The notes below the pieces were generated by a model that was given only the letters and a program-made list of their open reading frames with translations, did no database searches and was not told the DNA's origin. The position numbers were made by a program, and so were the translations under genes. A DNA stretch of 64,000 nt from CAWCKS01 sp963763485 (lineage in GTDB: Bacteria > Pseudomonadota > Alphaproteobacteria > Rhizobiales > Xanthobacteraceae): positions 62,001 to 126,000 of the forward strand of contig CAVXOW010000001.1 in assembly GCA_963763485.1 (NCBI GenBank), written 5' to 3'. Positions 7,037 through 16,949 of the stretch are shown here, in pieces (within the stretch, counting starts at the first letter, position 1; every line of letters starts with the position of its first letter).

Positions 7037-9355
7037 TCATGAGCCGAACAGGCTGGGCTGCATCCGCCCCGCACCTTCCTGTGCCTCGACCGCGGCAACG
7101 GCCGTCATGTTCAGTACGCCACGCGCCGTGACCGACGGCGTCAGGATATGCGCGGGCCGCGCCGGCCCGATCAGGATCGGGCCGACCGGCAAGGCATCCG
7201 CCAGGACCTTGATCACCTGATAGGCGATGTTTGCCGCGTCGAGGTTCGGCATGATCAGCACGTTTGCATCGCTTTTCAGGCGCGAATGCGGCAACACCCG
7301 ACGCCGCAGCAGTTCGCTCAATGCCAAATCGCCGTGCATCTCGCCGTCGGACTCGATTTCCGGATGGGCCTGGTGCATGAGAGCCGCGGCGCGCCGCATC
7401 TTGCGGGCGGAATCGGTGTCGTTGCTGCCGAAGTCCGAATGCGACAGGAAAGCAATTTGCGGATCGATGCCGAAGCGGCGCACATGGGTCGCTGCACACG
7501 CCGCAATCTCGGCAAGCTCTTCGGCAGTGGGATCGTGACGCACTTGGGTGTCGGCAAGGAAGTACGAGCCCCTGCTCGTGATCACCAGCGCGAGCGCGGA
7601 AAAGTCGCTGACCCCGGGCGCAAAGCCGATGATGTCCCGGATGTGGCGAAGGTGACTCATGTAGCGACCTTCGACACCGCACAGCATGGCGTCGGCTTCG
7701 CCACGCAGCACCGCGAGTGCTGCGATCACGGTGGCGTTGGTGCGCACCAGCGTGCGCGCCGCATCCGGCGTCACGCCGCGGCGGCCCGCCGCCTCGATAT
7801 AGGTTTGAACATAGGAGCGGTAACGCGGATCGTCTTCCGGATTGACCAGGTCGAAATCGTGACCGGCGCGAATCGACAACCCGAACCGCTCGATGCGGGC
7901 GGCGATGACCGACGGCCGGCCGACCAGGATCGGCCGCGCCAGCTTCTCCTCGAGCACGGCTTGTGTCGCGCGCAGCACGCGCTCGTCCTCGCCCTCGGCA
8001 TAGATCACGCGCACCGGCTGAGCCCGCGCCTTGGTGAACACCGGCTTCATGACAAAGCCCGAACGGAAGGCGAAGCGCTCGAGCTGCTCGCGATATTGCT
8101 CGAAATCCGTGATCGGGCGCGCGGCGACCCCGCTTGCCATGGCGGCCTTCGCCACCTCGGGCGCGATCCGCAGGATCAGCCGCGGATCGAACGGGCTCGG
8201 GATCAGCGAGCCCGGGCCAAAACCCTGCACCTCGCCTTCATTGGCGCGCGCCACCACGTCCGACGGCGCTTCACGGGCCAGTGCGGCAATCGCTTCGGCC
8301 GCCGCGAGCTTCATCGCCTCGTTGATCGCGGTCGCCCCGCAATCGAGCGCACCGCGGAAAATGTAGGGGAAGCACAGGACATTGTTGACCTGGTTCGGAA
8401 AGTCCGACCGTCCCGTGCAGATCATCGCGTCGCTACGAACCGCGCGAACCTCGTCGGGCATGATCTCCGGTGTCGGATTGGCGAGCGCCATCACCAGCGG
8501 CTTGTCGGCCATGCTGGCGACCATCTCGCGCGTGATCATGTTCGGACCTGACAGCCCGATGAAAACGTCGGTGCCCTTGATGGCGTCGGCGACGGTGCGC
8601 TTCTCGGTCTTGATGGCGTATTGCGCCTTCCAGCGGTCCATCCGCGTGTTGCGGCCCTGATGCACGACGCCGTCGCGGTCGCAGACGATGATGTTTTCGC
8701 GTTTCGCGCCCATCGAAACCAGTAGATTGAGACAGGCGAGTGACGCGGCGCCGGCGCCAAGCGCCGCGATTTTGACTTCCTCGAGCTTTTTGCCGTTGAG
8801 CGCCAGCGCGTTTTTCACCGCCGCGGCGACGATGATCGCGGTGCCATGCTGGTCGTCATGGAACACCGGGATCTTCATGCGCTCCTTGAGCTGCGCTTCG
8901 ATGTCGAAGCACTCGGGCGCCTTGATGTCCTCCAGATTGATGCCGCCGAAGGTCGGTTCGAGCGCAGCCACTGTTTCGACGACGCGCTCGATGGTGTCGG
9001 CCGAAATCTCGATGTCGAACACGTCGATCCCGGCAAACTTCTTGAACAGGACCGCCTTGCCTTCCATCACCGGCTTCGACGCCAGCGGCCCGATATTGCC
9101 GAGGCCGAGCACGGCGGTGCCGTTCGACACGACAGCCACGAGATTGGCACGGCTCGTCAGCGACGCCGCTTCCTGCGGATCGGCGGCGATCGCTTCGCAG
9201 GCGGCGGCAACACCAGGTGAATAGGCAAGCGCGAGGTCGCGTTGATTGCCGAGCGGCTTGGTCGCCTGGATCTCGAGCTTTCCGGGTTTCGGCAGGCGGT
9301 GGTAGGCGAGCGCAGCCGAATTGAGATCTTCTGAACCGGAACTCGATGATGACAT
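7037..9355 (-). CDS. maeB: NADP-dependent malic enzyme with C-terminal phosphotransacetylase-like domain
   Basis: About 772 residues, the usual length of the MaeB class. The ATG at 9355 is preceded by GGGGGAAG; in-frame sequence further upstream lacks family character. The N-terminal malic enzyme domain (about residues 1-430) shows LAYSPGVAAACEAI, VFHDDQHGTAIIV and the nucleotide-binding GAGAASLACL segment. The C-terminal 330 residues (from YAEGEDERVLRATQAVLEEKL) match the phosphate acetyl/butyryltransferase fold, which is regulatory in this class. It decarboxylates malate to pyruvate, making NADPH. It lies 44 bases downstream of aspS on the same strand, so the two may be co-transcribed. Confidence 0.93.
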   Translation of the reverse strand: MSSSSSGSEDLNSAALAYHRLPKPGKLEIQATKPLGNQRDLALAYSPGVAAACEAIAADPQEAASLTSRANLVAVVSNGTAVLGLGNIGPLASKPVMEGKAVLFKKFAGIDVFDIEISADTIERVVETVAALEPTFGGINLEDIKAPECFDIEAQLKERMKIPVFHDDQHGTAIIVAAAVKNALALNGKKLEEVKIAALGAGAASLACLNLLVSMGAKRENIIVCDRDGVVHQGRNTRMDRWKAQYAIKTEKRTVADAIKGTDVFIGLSGPNMITREMVASMADKPLVMALANPTPEIMPDEVRAVRSDAMICTGRSDFPNQVNNVLCFPYIFRGALDCGATAINEAMKLAAAEAIAALAREAPSDVVARANEGEVQGFGPGSLIPSPFDPRLILRIAPEVAKAAMASGVAARPITDFEQYREQLERFAFRSGFVMKPVFTKARAQPVRVIYAEGEDERVLRATQAVLEEKLARPILVGRPSVIAARIERFGLSIRAGHDFDLVNPEDDPRYRSYVQTYIEAAGRRGVTPDAARTLVRTNATVIAALAVLRGEADAMLCGVEGRYMSHLRHIRDIIGFAPGVSDFSALALVITSRGSYFLADTQVRHDPTAEELAEIAACAATHVRRFGIDPQIAFLSHSDFGSNDTDSARKMRRAAALMHQAHPEIESDGEMHGDLALSELLRRRVLPHSRLKSDANVLIMPNLDAANIAYQVIKVLADALPVGPILIGPARPAHILTPSVTARGVLNMTAVAAVEAQEGAGRMQPSLFGS

Positions 9356-9399
9356 TTTCACTTCCCCCCAAGCCGTGTCGAACGCGAGGCTTCGGTCGC

Positions 9400-11172
9400 T
9401 TAGTCTTGCGGCAAATTCAGGCGGATGTGAAGTTCTCTCAATTGCTTGAGTGTGACCTCGGAGGGCGCGCCCATGAGCAAATCTTCGGCGCGCTGGTTCA
9501 TCGGAAACAGCGCGACCTCGCGCAGATTGGTCGTACCGCAAAGCAGCATGACGATGCGGTCGATGCCGGCCGCCATGCCGCCATGTGGCGGTGCGCCAAA
9601 CTGAAACGCGCGATACATGCCGCCGAACCGCTCGACGACGTCCGCCTCGCCATATCCGGCGATCTCGAACGCCTTCACCATCGCGTCAGGGCGATGGTTA
9701 CGGATGCCACCAGACGCTATTTCATATCCGTTGCAGGCGATGTCGTACTGAAACGCCTTGATCTGCAGCGGATCCTTTGACATCAGGGCGTCGAGACCGC
9801 CCTGCGGCATCGAGAATGGATTGTGCGAGAAGTCGATCTTCTTCTCTTCCTCGTTGTGCTCGAACATCGGGAAGTCGACGATCCAGGCGAGCTCGAAGCG
9901 GTCCTTGTCGACGAGGTTCAATTCTTCGGCGACCTTGGTGCGCGCAAGCCCTGCGAACTTCCAGAATTTCTGCGGGTCGCCGGCGACGAAGAATGCGGCG
10001 TCGCCCTCCTTCAAGCCGAGTTGCGTACGGATCGCGGCCGTTCGCTCAGGCCCGATGTTGTTGGCAAGCGGACCTGCACCCTCGCCACCCTCGCGCCACA
10101 TGATGTAGCCGAGGCCGGGCTGGCCTTCACCCTGCGCCCACGAGTTCATGCGGTCGCAGAACGCGCGCGAGCCGCCGGTCGGCCCGGGGATCGCCCACAC
10201 CGCGTTCTTCGGATCTTCGAGCAAGCGCGCAAACACCTTGAAGCCTGAGCCGCGGAAATGCTCAGAGACGTTCTGCATGACGAGCGGATTGCGCAGGTCC
10301 GGCTTGTCGGAGCCGTATTTTTGCAGCGCTTCGGCAAACGGAATCCGCGGCCATTTCCTGGTCACCGGCTTACCGTCGGCGAATTCCTCGAACACACCCG
10401 TGATCACTGGCTCAAGGGCGGAAAAAACGTCCTCCTGCTCGACAAAGCTCATCTCGACGTCGAGCTGATAGAACTCGCCGGGCAGGCGGTCGGCGCGCGG
10501 GTCTTCGTCGCGGAAGCATGGCGCGATCTGGAAGTAGCGGTCGAAGCCGGACATCATCAACAGCTGCTTGTACTGCTGCGGCGCCTGCGGCAGCGCGTAG
10601 AATTGTCCGGGATGAATCCGGCTCGGCACCAGGAAATCGCGCGCGCCTTCCGGCGACGAGGCTGTCAGGATCGGCGTCTGGAATTCGTTGAAGCCTTGCG
10701 CCTTCATTCGCTGCCGCATCGAATCGATGACGGCGACGCGCCGCATGATGTTCTTGTGCAGGCTCTCGCGGCGGAGGTCGAGGAAGCGATACTTGAGACG
10801 GATGTCCTCGGGATAATCAGGCTCGGCGAACACCGGCAGCGGCAGTTCGCCCGCGGGACCGAGCACCTCGATCTCGTTGATGAACAGCTCGATCTCGCCG
10901 GTCGGAAGCTCCGGATTGTCGGTGCCTTCGGGACGGTGGCGCACGCGGCCCTCGAACCGGACCACCCACTCCGCGCGCAGCTTTTCGGCGTCCTTGAACG
11001 CCGGCGAATCGGGGTCGGCGACGCACTGGGTCAGGCCGTAGTGGTCGCGCAGATCGATGAACAGCACGCCGCCATGGTCTCTGATGCGGTGGCACCAGCC
11101 GGAAACGCGAACGGTCTGGCCGATGTCGCTGGCGCGAAGCGCGCCGCAAGTGTGGGTGCGGTAACGGTGCAT
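9400..11172 (-). CDS. aspS: Aspartate--tRNA ligase
   Basis: 590 residues, the full length of bacterial-type AspRS. The N-terminal OB-fold anticodon-binding domain (MHRYRTHTCGALRASDIGQTVRVSGW...) is followed by the class II catalytic core. Motif 2 is seen as CFRDEDPRADR and motif 3 near the C-terminus as GAPPHGGMAAGIDR. The bacterial insertion (GAD) domain lies between them. Many alphaproteobacteria use a non-discriminating AspRS that also charges tRNA-Asn for the amidotransferase; whether this one does cannot be decided here. The gene is divergent from rnd, with 205 bases between them. Confidence 0.97.
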   Translation of the reverse strand: MHRYRTHTCGALRASDIGQTVRVSGWCHRIRDHGGVLFIDLRDHYGLTQCVADPDSPAFKDAEKLRAEWVVRFEGRVRHRPEGTDNPELPTGEIELFINEIEVLGPAGELPLPVFAEPDYPEDIRLKYRFLDLRRESLHKNIMRRVAVIDSMRQRMKAQGFNEFQTPILTASSPEGARDFLVPSRIHPGQFYALPQAPQQYKQLLMMSGFDRYFQIAPCFRDEDPRADRLPGEFYQLDVEMSFVEQEDVFSALEPVITGVFEEFADGKPVTRKWPRIPFAEALQKYGSDKPDLRNPLVMQNVSEHFRGSGFKVFARLLEDPKNAVWAIPGPTGGSRAFCDRMNSWAQGEGQPGLGYIMWREGGEGAGPLANNIGPERTAAIRTQLGLKEGDAAFFVAGDPQKFWKFAGLARTKVAEELNLVDKDRFELAWIVDFPMFEHNEEEKKIDFSHNPFSMPQGGLDALMSKDPLQIKAFQYDIACNGYEIASGGIRNHRPDAMVKAFEIAGYGEADVVERFGGMYRAFQFGAPPHGGMAAGIDRIVMLLCGTTNLREVALFPMNQRAEDLLMGAPSEVTLKQLRELHIRLNLPQD

Positions 11173-11377
11173 GGGATTCCAGATATTTTAGGCGCGCGCC
11201 GGCAAATCAGTGAACGCGCGCGGCGGCTGGGGTTTAGCCGAGGCTTGCCGGGCGGGCAACCGAACCCGGCGCAGGGGGCGGTTCCCGGTGCTGCGATAGC
11301 GAAAAATGCGGGAAAAACAAAGCTGTCGGCCCCCCGGCACGGGCGACAAGCCCCCCAAGCTGCGTTATTGAGCAGTC

Positions 11378-12526
11378 ATGGAGCTGATTACCAAGACGGC
11401 CGAGCTGGCCGCCGCGTGCGAGCGGCTCAGCCGGCACCCCACCATCACCGTCGATACCGAATTCCTTCGCGAGACGACCTATTACCCGCTGTTGTGCGTG
11501 GCCCAGATGGCGAGCCCCGAGGAAGCGCTCGTCGTCGACGCGCTGGCTGATGGCATCGATCTCACCCCGTTCTTCAAGCTGATGGCCAACGAACGCGTGC
11601 TCAAGGTTTTTCACGCCGCGCGCCAGGACATCGAGATCGTCTGGCACCGCGCCAGCCTGCTGCCGCATCCGATCTTCGATACCCAGGTGGCGGCCATGGT
11701 GCTGGGCTATGGCGAATCGATTGCCTATGACCAGCTGGTCGAGCGCATCACCGGCCATCGGCCGGACAAGTCGCACCGCTTCACCGACTGGTCGCGCCGT
11801 CCGCTGACCAAGGACCAGGTCGAATACGCAGTCTCCGACGTCACTCACCTGCGCGACGTCTTCAAGGCGCTCGATGCCGACCTGAAGAAGCGCGGCCGCA
11901 ACGACTGGGTCAGCGAGGAAATGGAGGTGCTCACCTCGCCGCGCACCTACGACATCGATCCGTCGCGCGCCTGGGAGCGGCTCAAGACCCGGGTCCGCAA
12001 GCCAAAAGACCTTGCCGTGCTGATGGAGGTCGCAGCCTGGCGCGAGCGCGAGGCGCAGAGCCGCGACGTGCCGCGCTCGCGCGTGCTCAAGGATGATGCG
12101 GTCGGTGATATCGCCACCCACGCGCCGAACACGATCGAGAAGCTCGCCCACCTGCGCTCAATGCCGAAGGGCTTCGAGCGCTCGAAATGGGGCGCCGAGA
12201 TCATCGAAGCGGTGCAGCGCGGGCTGGCGCGCGACCCGCACACGCTGCCGAAGCTCGAACGCTCGCGGAACAACGCCAATGTCTCGGCGACGATCGAATT
12301 GCTCAAGGTGCTGCTGCGGATGACCGCGGAAAAACACAGCGTCGCGGCCAAGGTGATCGCCACCGTCGACGAGCTCGAGCAGATCGCATCGGACGATCAT
12401 GCCGAGGTGCCGGCGCTGCACGGCTGGCGGCGCGAGCTGTTCGGCGAAGCGGCACTGGCACTGAAGCACGGCAAGCTCGCGCTCGCCGTCGAGCGCGGCC
12501 GCGTCGTTGGCGTGCAGCGGGGTTAA
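11378..12526 (+). CDS. rnd: Ribonuclease D
   Basis: 382 residues. The N-terminal DEDD exonuclease domain shows motif I (TVDTEFLRETTYYP), the second acidic site in FHAARQDIEI and the YxxxD-type motif III (VEYAVSDVTHLRDVF). An HRDC domain begins around residue 215 (LMEVAAWREREAQSRDVPRSRVLKDD). RNase D trims the 3' ends of tRNA precursors and other small structured RNAs in the cytoplasm. It is divergent from aspS. The gene ends just before a GAAA-loop palindrome and is convergent with ppx. Confidence 0.95.
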   Translation: MELITKTAELAAACERLSRHPTITVDTEFLRETTYYPLLCVAQMASPEEALVVDALADGIDLTPFFKLMANERVLKVFHAARQDIEIVWHRASLLPHPIFDTQVAAMVLGYGESIAYDQLVERITGHRPDKSHRFTDWSRRPLTKDQVEYAVSDVTHLRDVFKALDADLKKRGRNDWVSEEMEVLTSPRTYDIDPSRAWERLKTRVRKPKDLAVLMEVAAWREREAQSRDVPRSRVLKDDAVGDIATHAPNTIEKLAHLRSMPKGFERSKWGAEIIEAVQRGLARDPHTLPKLERSRNNANVSATIELLKVLLRMTAEKHSVAAKVIATVDELEQIASDDHAEVPALHGWRRELFGEAALALKHGKLALAVERGRVVGVQRG

Positions 12527-12540
12527 TCCATACTCCGCTC

Positions 12541-12560
12541 ATTCCCGCGAAAGCGGGAAT
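12541..12560. repeat. GAAA-loop palindrome (ATTCCCGC GAAA GCGGGAAT)
   Basis: A perfect 8-bp inverted repeat with loop GAAA, sitting between the convergent ends of rnd and ppx. A related element with the same loop and stem core, but G:C pairs replacing the A:T pairs at the stem end, lies at 58046-58065. Elements of this sequence are common in Bradyrhizobium-type chromosomes. It may act as a bidirectional transcript end, although there is no T-tract. Confidence 0.7.
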
Positions 12561-12667
12561 CCAGGGGCCACAAAGAAAGCATCGGCTGCTTGGCAAAGAC
12601 TGGGTCCCCCTCAGGCCAAACACTTGTTTGGCCGACATCCGCGGGACGAGCGGCAAGAAAGGTGAGC

Positions 12668-14271
12668 TCAGCTTCGCTTCTCGATCGACGATGACCGCCC
12701 GACCAGTCGCGCCAGCTGGCGGAAGCGGTTGGCGACGCGGTCGCCAGCAAGCGGCGCAACACTTGGCTTGAACACCAGCGTGAGACGCCGGCCGCGGCTC
12801 TTGAAGGCGGTCGCATTCAGCACGCCCGGCTGTGCCGCCGAGATCAGATGCGCGACGCGGATGGTCGAGCCAAGAATTTGCGCCCAGCCCAAGAGGATGC
12901 GCGGGATCAGCTCGGCCACTTTCGGCGAGAAGCCCTCGTCGCCGAGTCCGGCGTAGCGGTAGTAGACCGTGAGCCCGAGGAAGGCGCGGCCCTCATGGGT
13001 GATCGCGCCGAAATTCCCGTTGGCGATCAGATTCAGCGATTGCTCGCCGCGATAATCGGGGTGCGCGCGCCAGCCGATGTCGGCCATCAGGCACGCGGCG
13101 TGGCGCAGCCGCTTCTCTTGCGGTGTCTCGATCAGGCGCGCGGCGCGGATGAAGCGATCGGTCCAGTCGAACAGTTCTTCGGCATGGCGCGGCGAGCGTG
13201 AACGCAGCACGTTGAGGTCTTGCGCCGCTGCAAGCAGCCCGTCCCTCCGCTGCTCCTTCACCGAGAGCTTCGAGTACAAAAGTCCCTCGCGGACGCCGAA
13301 GGTCGAGATCGTGATCGTCTTCGGCTTCATGACGCGGATGACGTATTCGAGCACGAGCGCTGCGTAAGCGAGCAGCGGTCGCCGCGCGTCGGACACCGCT
13401 TCGATGTCGGGCACCGCGCCGATCGGAACCTGGCGCTTCAGCCGTTGTGCAAAGGCGAGCGCCTCATCGGCGGGAATGGAGTAGCCGTGCATGACATGCA
13501 AGGGGTAACCGGTCTGCGAGATGTGCAACCGGGCGAGCGAGCGCCAGGTGCCGCCGACCGCATAAAACGTGCGTCCGCGGCCGCGCTTCAGCCAGCGCAT
13601 TTCCTCGAGCTGTTCGCGCACGATGCGCTCGGCGCGCTTGATCGATTTCTTCGACAGGTCCTGTAGTGCAAGGCCGCCGAGTGGCAGGCTGATGCCGCGA
13701 CCGGCACGATGGCCCTTCACATCGATCAATTCGAGCGAGCCGCCGCCGAGATCACCGACAATGCCGTCGGGTTGGTGAATGCCCGATATCACGCCGAGCG
13801 CCGACAGTTTTGCTTCGCGCGTGCCGGACAGAATCTCGATCTTCAGGCCGACCACCCGCTCGGCGCGTGCGATGAAGTCTGGCCCGTTGGTGGCATCACG
13901 GCAGGCCGCAGTCGCAACCACGAAGGTACGGCCGACATGCATCACCCGGCACAGCGCACGAAAGCGCCGCAGCGCCGCCAGCGCGCGGCCGATCGCGTCT
14001 TCCGGGAGCAGGCCGGTGCTCTGCACCTCGCGGCCGAGACCGCACAGATCTTTTCGTTGAAGACCGGGGTAATCGAGCGGGTCAGCGCCTCGTAGACAAC
14101 GAGACGCACCGAGTTGGAGCCGATGTCGATGACGGCGACGGCAGGACCGTCGCGGCGCGAGGCGTGCGACAGCCGGCTCTCCCTCAAGCGTTCGAGCTTG
14201 CGGTTACGATTGCTGACGTTCCGAACGGCGCGTGAGGCGGCGCGGCGAGGATTCCTTGAGAGACTTACCAC
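12668..14271 (-). CDS. ppx: Ppx/GppA family exopolyphosphatase, reading frame broken once
   Basis: The coding frame begins with the actin-like phosphate-1 motif AVAVIDIGSNSVRLVVYEAL in one frame and continues from VQSTGLLPEDAIGRALAALR in another. The switch occurs at about 14047-14050, where the coding strand reads ...AAG ATC TGT GCG GTC. One extra base would give the expected KILCGLGRE sequence. Later motifs are intact, including TAACRDA, GGGSLELIDV and AVGGTWR. The protein would be about 530 residues and would hydrolyse polyphosphate or pppGpp. The GTG at 14271 overlaps the ppk end by 68 bases; a downstream start is possible. The break is either a real mutation or a base-call error; the intact remainder favours an error. 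Confidence 0.8.
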
Positions 14272-16399
14272 GGCCTGACAAACTCGGATTCGTCATGAAG
14301 TAGTTGTGGGCGTTGAATGATTCTTCGCCTTTCGCGGCCTTAATACGCGTTGACGATCCGTCCGGCAACAACTGCCAGCTCTGCTCATTGTCTTTCAGGT
14401 TCGCGACCATGATCTGTTCGAGAACCTGTTGATGCACGGTCGGATTTTGCAAGGGGCACAGCGCCTCGACGCGACGGTCGAGGTTGCGCGGCATCATGTC
14501 GGCGGACGAGATATACACAACGGCCTTCGGTGACGGCAGGCCGTGACCCATACCGAAGCAGTAGATGCGGCCGTGCTCGAGGAAGCGGCCGATGATCGAC
14601 TTGACCCGAATGTTCTCGGACAGACCGGGGACGCCCGGCCGCAGGCAGCAGATGCCGCGCACCACCAGATCGATCGAAACGCCGGCCTGTGAGGCGGCGT
14701 ACAGCGCGTCGATGATGTCAGGGTCGACCAGAGAGTTCATCTTCATCCAGATCACAGCCGGCTTGCCGTGCTTGGCGTGGCCGATCTCGTCGGCGATGTG
14801 CGCGAGGATGCGCTTGCGCAAGGTCAACGGCGACACCGCCATCTTCTCGATGTCGATCGGCTCGGCGTAGCCCGTGATATAATTGAAGATGCGCGCGGTG
14901 TCGCGCGCGATCACCTGGTCCGACGTGAAGTACGACAGGTCGGTATAGATACGCGCTGTCACCGGATGATAATTGCCGGTACCGACGTGAACGTAGGAGG
15001 CCAGCGTCGGCCCTTCCCGGCGCAGCACCAGCGACAGCTTGGCGTGGGTCTTCAGGTCGATGAAGCCGTAGACCACCTGCACGCCGGCGCGCTCCATGTC
15101 ACGCGCCCAGCGGATGTTGGCCTCTTCGTCGAACCGCGCCTTGAGCTCGACTAGCGCGGTGACCGACTTGCCGGCTTCTGCTGCTTCCGCCAGCGCCTTC
15201 ACGATCGGCGAGTTGCTCGACGTGCGGTACAGCGTCTGCTTGATCGCAACGACATCGGGATCGCGCGCGGCCTGCTGCAGGAACTGCACGACGACGTCGA
15301 ATGATTCGTAGGGATGGTGGACGATCAAATCTTTCTGGCGGATCGCCGCAAAAACGTCGCCGCCATGGTCACGCACGCGCTCCGGATGGCGCGGCACGTA
15401 AGGCGTGAATTCGAGATCAGGCCGGTCTAGCCGCGTCAGCTGCGACAGCTCGTTGAGCGCCAGCACGCCGTCGACCAGGAAGATCTCGTCATCGCTGGTG
15501 CTGAGCGCCTGCTGCACGAAGTTGCGCAGCGCTTCCGGCATCGCCGCCTCGATTTCGAGGCGGATCACGCTGCCGCGGCGGCGGCGCTTCAGCGCGGTCT
15601 CGAACAGGCGAACGAGATCTTCGGCCTCTTCCTCGATTTCCAGTTCAGAGTCGCGGATGATGCGGAAGGCGCCCTGCCCCTTCACGACGTAGCCCGGAAA
15701 CAGCCGGCCGATGAACAGGCTGGTCGCCTGCTCCAGCGTCATCAGGCGGATCGCGCCGTCGGCGCCCGCCGGCAGGCGGATGAAACGGTCGATCTTGCCG
15801 GGCATGCGGATCAAGGCGTTCATCGCGCGGCCATCGGAGGTGCGCGACAAATGCAGTGCGATCGAGAAGCCGAGGCTCGGAATGAACGGAAACGGATGCG
15901 CGGGATCGATCGCGAGCGGCGTCAGCAGCGGAAAGATGTTGTGCAGGAAGTGGTCTTCGATCCAGCTGCGCTCGGCCTTGGTGACTTCCTTGGCGTCGAC
16001 CATGGCCATGCCGTTGGCCTGCAAGGTTTCGCGCAGATCACGCCAGATTTCCTGCTGGTCGCGGGCAAGCTGTGAAACTGCCTCGTTGATCCTTACCAGC
16101 TGCTCGGCCGGCGTCAGCCCGTCAGGGCTGCGCTCGACGATGCCTTCGCGGACCTGCGCGCGGAGACCGGCGACGCGGACCATGAAGAACTCATCAAGGT
16201 TATTCGCGGAAATCGACAGGAATCGAACGCGCTCCAGTGCGGGATGGCTGGTGTTGACGCTTTCCTCCAGCACACGGCGGTTGAAATGCAGCCAGCTGAG
16301 CTCGCGGTTAATGAATCGATCCGGCCCGATCTCGGCCACCGCCACGACGGAGGGAGATTCGATTTTCTCTTCCAGAACAGTAGCTTGCACGTCGTCCAT
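14204..16399 (-). CDS. ppk: Polyphosphate kinase 1
   Basis: About 731 residues from the ATG at 16399; a TTG start at 16414 would add five. The N-terminal domain begins DRFINRELSWLHFNRRVLEES, the signature of PPK1. The catalytic region includes KTHAKLSLVLRREG with the histidine that is phosphorylated in this family, and HVGTGNYHPVTARIYTDLSYFT downstream. It makes polyphosphate from ATP at the membrane or in the cytosol. It is immediately upstream of and overlaps ppx, so synthesis and breakdown of the polymer are encoded together. The divergent ArsR gene starts 230 bases away. Confidence 0.96.
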   Translation of the reverse strand: MDDVQATVLEEKIESPSVVAVAEIGPDRFINRELSWLHFNRRVLEESVNTSHPALERVRFLSISANNLDEFFMVRVAGLRAQVREGIVERSPDGLTPAEQLVRINEAVSQLARDQQEIWRDLRETLQANGMAMVDAKEVTKAERSWIEDHFLHNIFPLLTPLAIDPAHPFPFIPSLGFSIALHLSRTSDGRAMNALIRMPGKIDRFIRLPAGADGAIRLMTLEQATSLFIGRLFPGYVVKGQGAFRIIRDSELEIEEEAEDLVRLFETALKRRRRGSVIRLEIEAAMPEALRNFVQQALSTSDDEIFLVDGVLALNELSQLTRLDRPDLEFTPYVPRHPERVRDHGGDVFAAIRQKDLIVHHPYESFDVVVQFLQQAARDPDVVAIKQTLYRTSSNSPIVKALAEAAEAGKSVTALVELKARFDEEANIRWARDMERAGVQVVYGFIDLKTHAKLSLVLRREGPTLASYVHVGTGNYHPVTARIYTDLSYFTSDQVIARDTARIFNYITGYAEPIDIEKMAVSPLTLRKRILAHIADEIGHAKHGKPAVIWMKMNSLVDPDIIDALYAASQAGVSIDLVVRGICCLRPGVPGLSENIRVKSIIGRFLEHGRIYCFGMGHGLPSPKAVVYISSADMMPRNLDRRVEALCPLQNPTVHQQVLEQIMVANLKDNEQSWQLLPDGSSTRIKAAKGEESFNAHNYFMTNPSLSGRGKSLKESSPRRLTRRSERQQS

Positions 16400-16596
16400 C
16401 AGGCGGCCGATCAATTTGTTTGGCGCGATGATTGCGCTTCGTTGCGGCGCGGCGGGAGCTTCCCCGGCGCCGGCGACATTTCAATGACATGATGGGCCGA
16501 GCGGTTGCGTCGTCAAGCACACCGAGAAGCCTCGCGATCGATTGCAGGTCAAAGCGCCAACGGTCCGTTGACGACCGAAGCAATTGCCGATATGCA

Positions 16597-16612
16597 GTAA
16601 CCATATAGTTAC
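16597..16612. promoter_or_regulatory. Palindromic operator candidate upstream of the ArsR-SRPBCC operon
   Basis: GTAACCATATAGTTAC contains perfect 5-bp arms (GTAAC/GTTAC) around CATATA and ends 16 bases before the ArsR start codon. Position and symmetry fit an autoregulatory site for the ArsR protein, which would block transcription of its own operon. No clear ribosome-binding site separates it from the ATG. Confidence 0.55.
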
Positions 16613-16628
16613 ATATATCGGATTAATC

Positions 16629-16949
16629 ATGCCGCGAGCCGAAGTTGCCGCCGACGTGTTTCGCGCGATCGCCGATCCGACGCGGCGCGCCATCCTGGAT
16701 CGGCTGCGCGCCGGTCCCGCCAATGCCGGTGCGCTTGCCGCCGATTTTCGCTCAAGCCGGCCCGCCGTTTCAAAGCACCTTCGCGTGCTTCGCAATGCGC
16801 GCCTCGTGATCGATACCCGCGTTGGGCGCGAACGCCTTTACGCGGTCGACCCGGTACCGCTGCAGCAGGTGGCGGGGTGGCTTGAAGGCTATCGCCTGTT
16901 CTGGCTGGACAACCTCAATCGGCTGAAGCGTAACCTGGAGGCAACATGA
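16629..16949 (+). CDS. ArsR family (SRPBCC-linked) transcriptional regulator
   Basis: 106 residues forming a winged helix-turn-helix. VFRAIADPTRRAILDRLRAGPANAGALAADFRSSRPAVSKHLRVLRNARLV is the typical ArsR core, and the recognition helix lies in SRPAVSKHLRVL. No cysteine-based metal site is visible, as expected for the subgroup paired with SRPBCC proteins rather than the metal sensors. The ATG at 16629 is chosen because it starts directly before the helix-turn-helix domain. The gene overlaps the next by four bases (ATGA), so translation is coupled. A palindrome at 16597-16612 is its likely own operator. Confidence 0.9.
   Translation: MPRAEVAADVFRAIADPTRRAILDRLRAGPANAGALAADFRSSRPAVSKHLRVLRNARLVIDTRVGRERLYAVDPVPLQQVAGWLEGYRLFWLDNLNRLKRNLEAT

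Noticed and set aside
7148..8551. 467-codon open frame on the plus strand opposite the malic enzyme
   Set aside because: It lies wholly within maeB on the other strand, has an Arg/His-rich composition and no known motif; long antisense frames are expected in GC-rich DNA.
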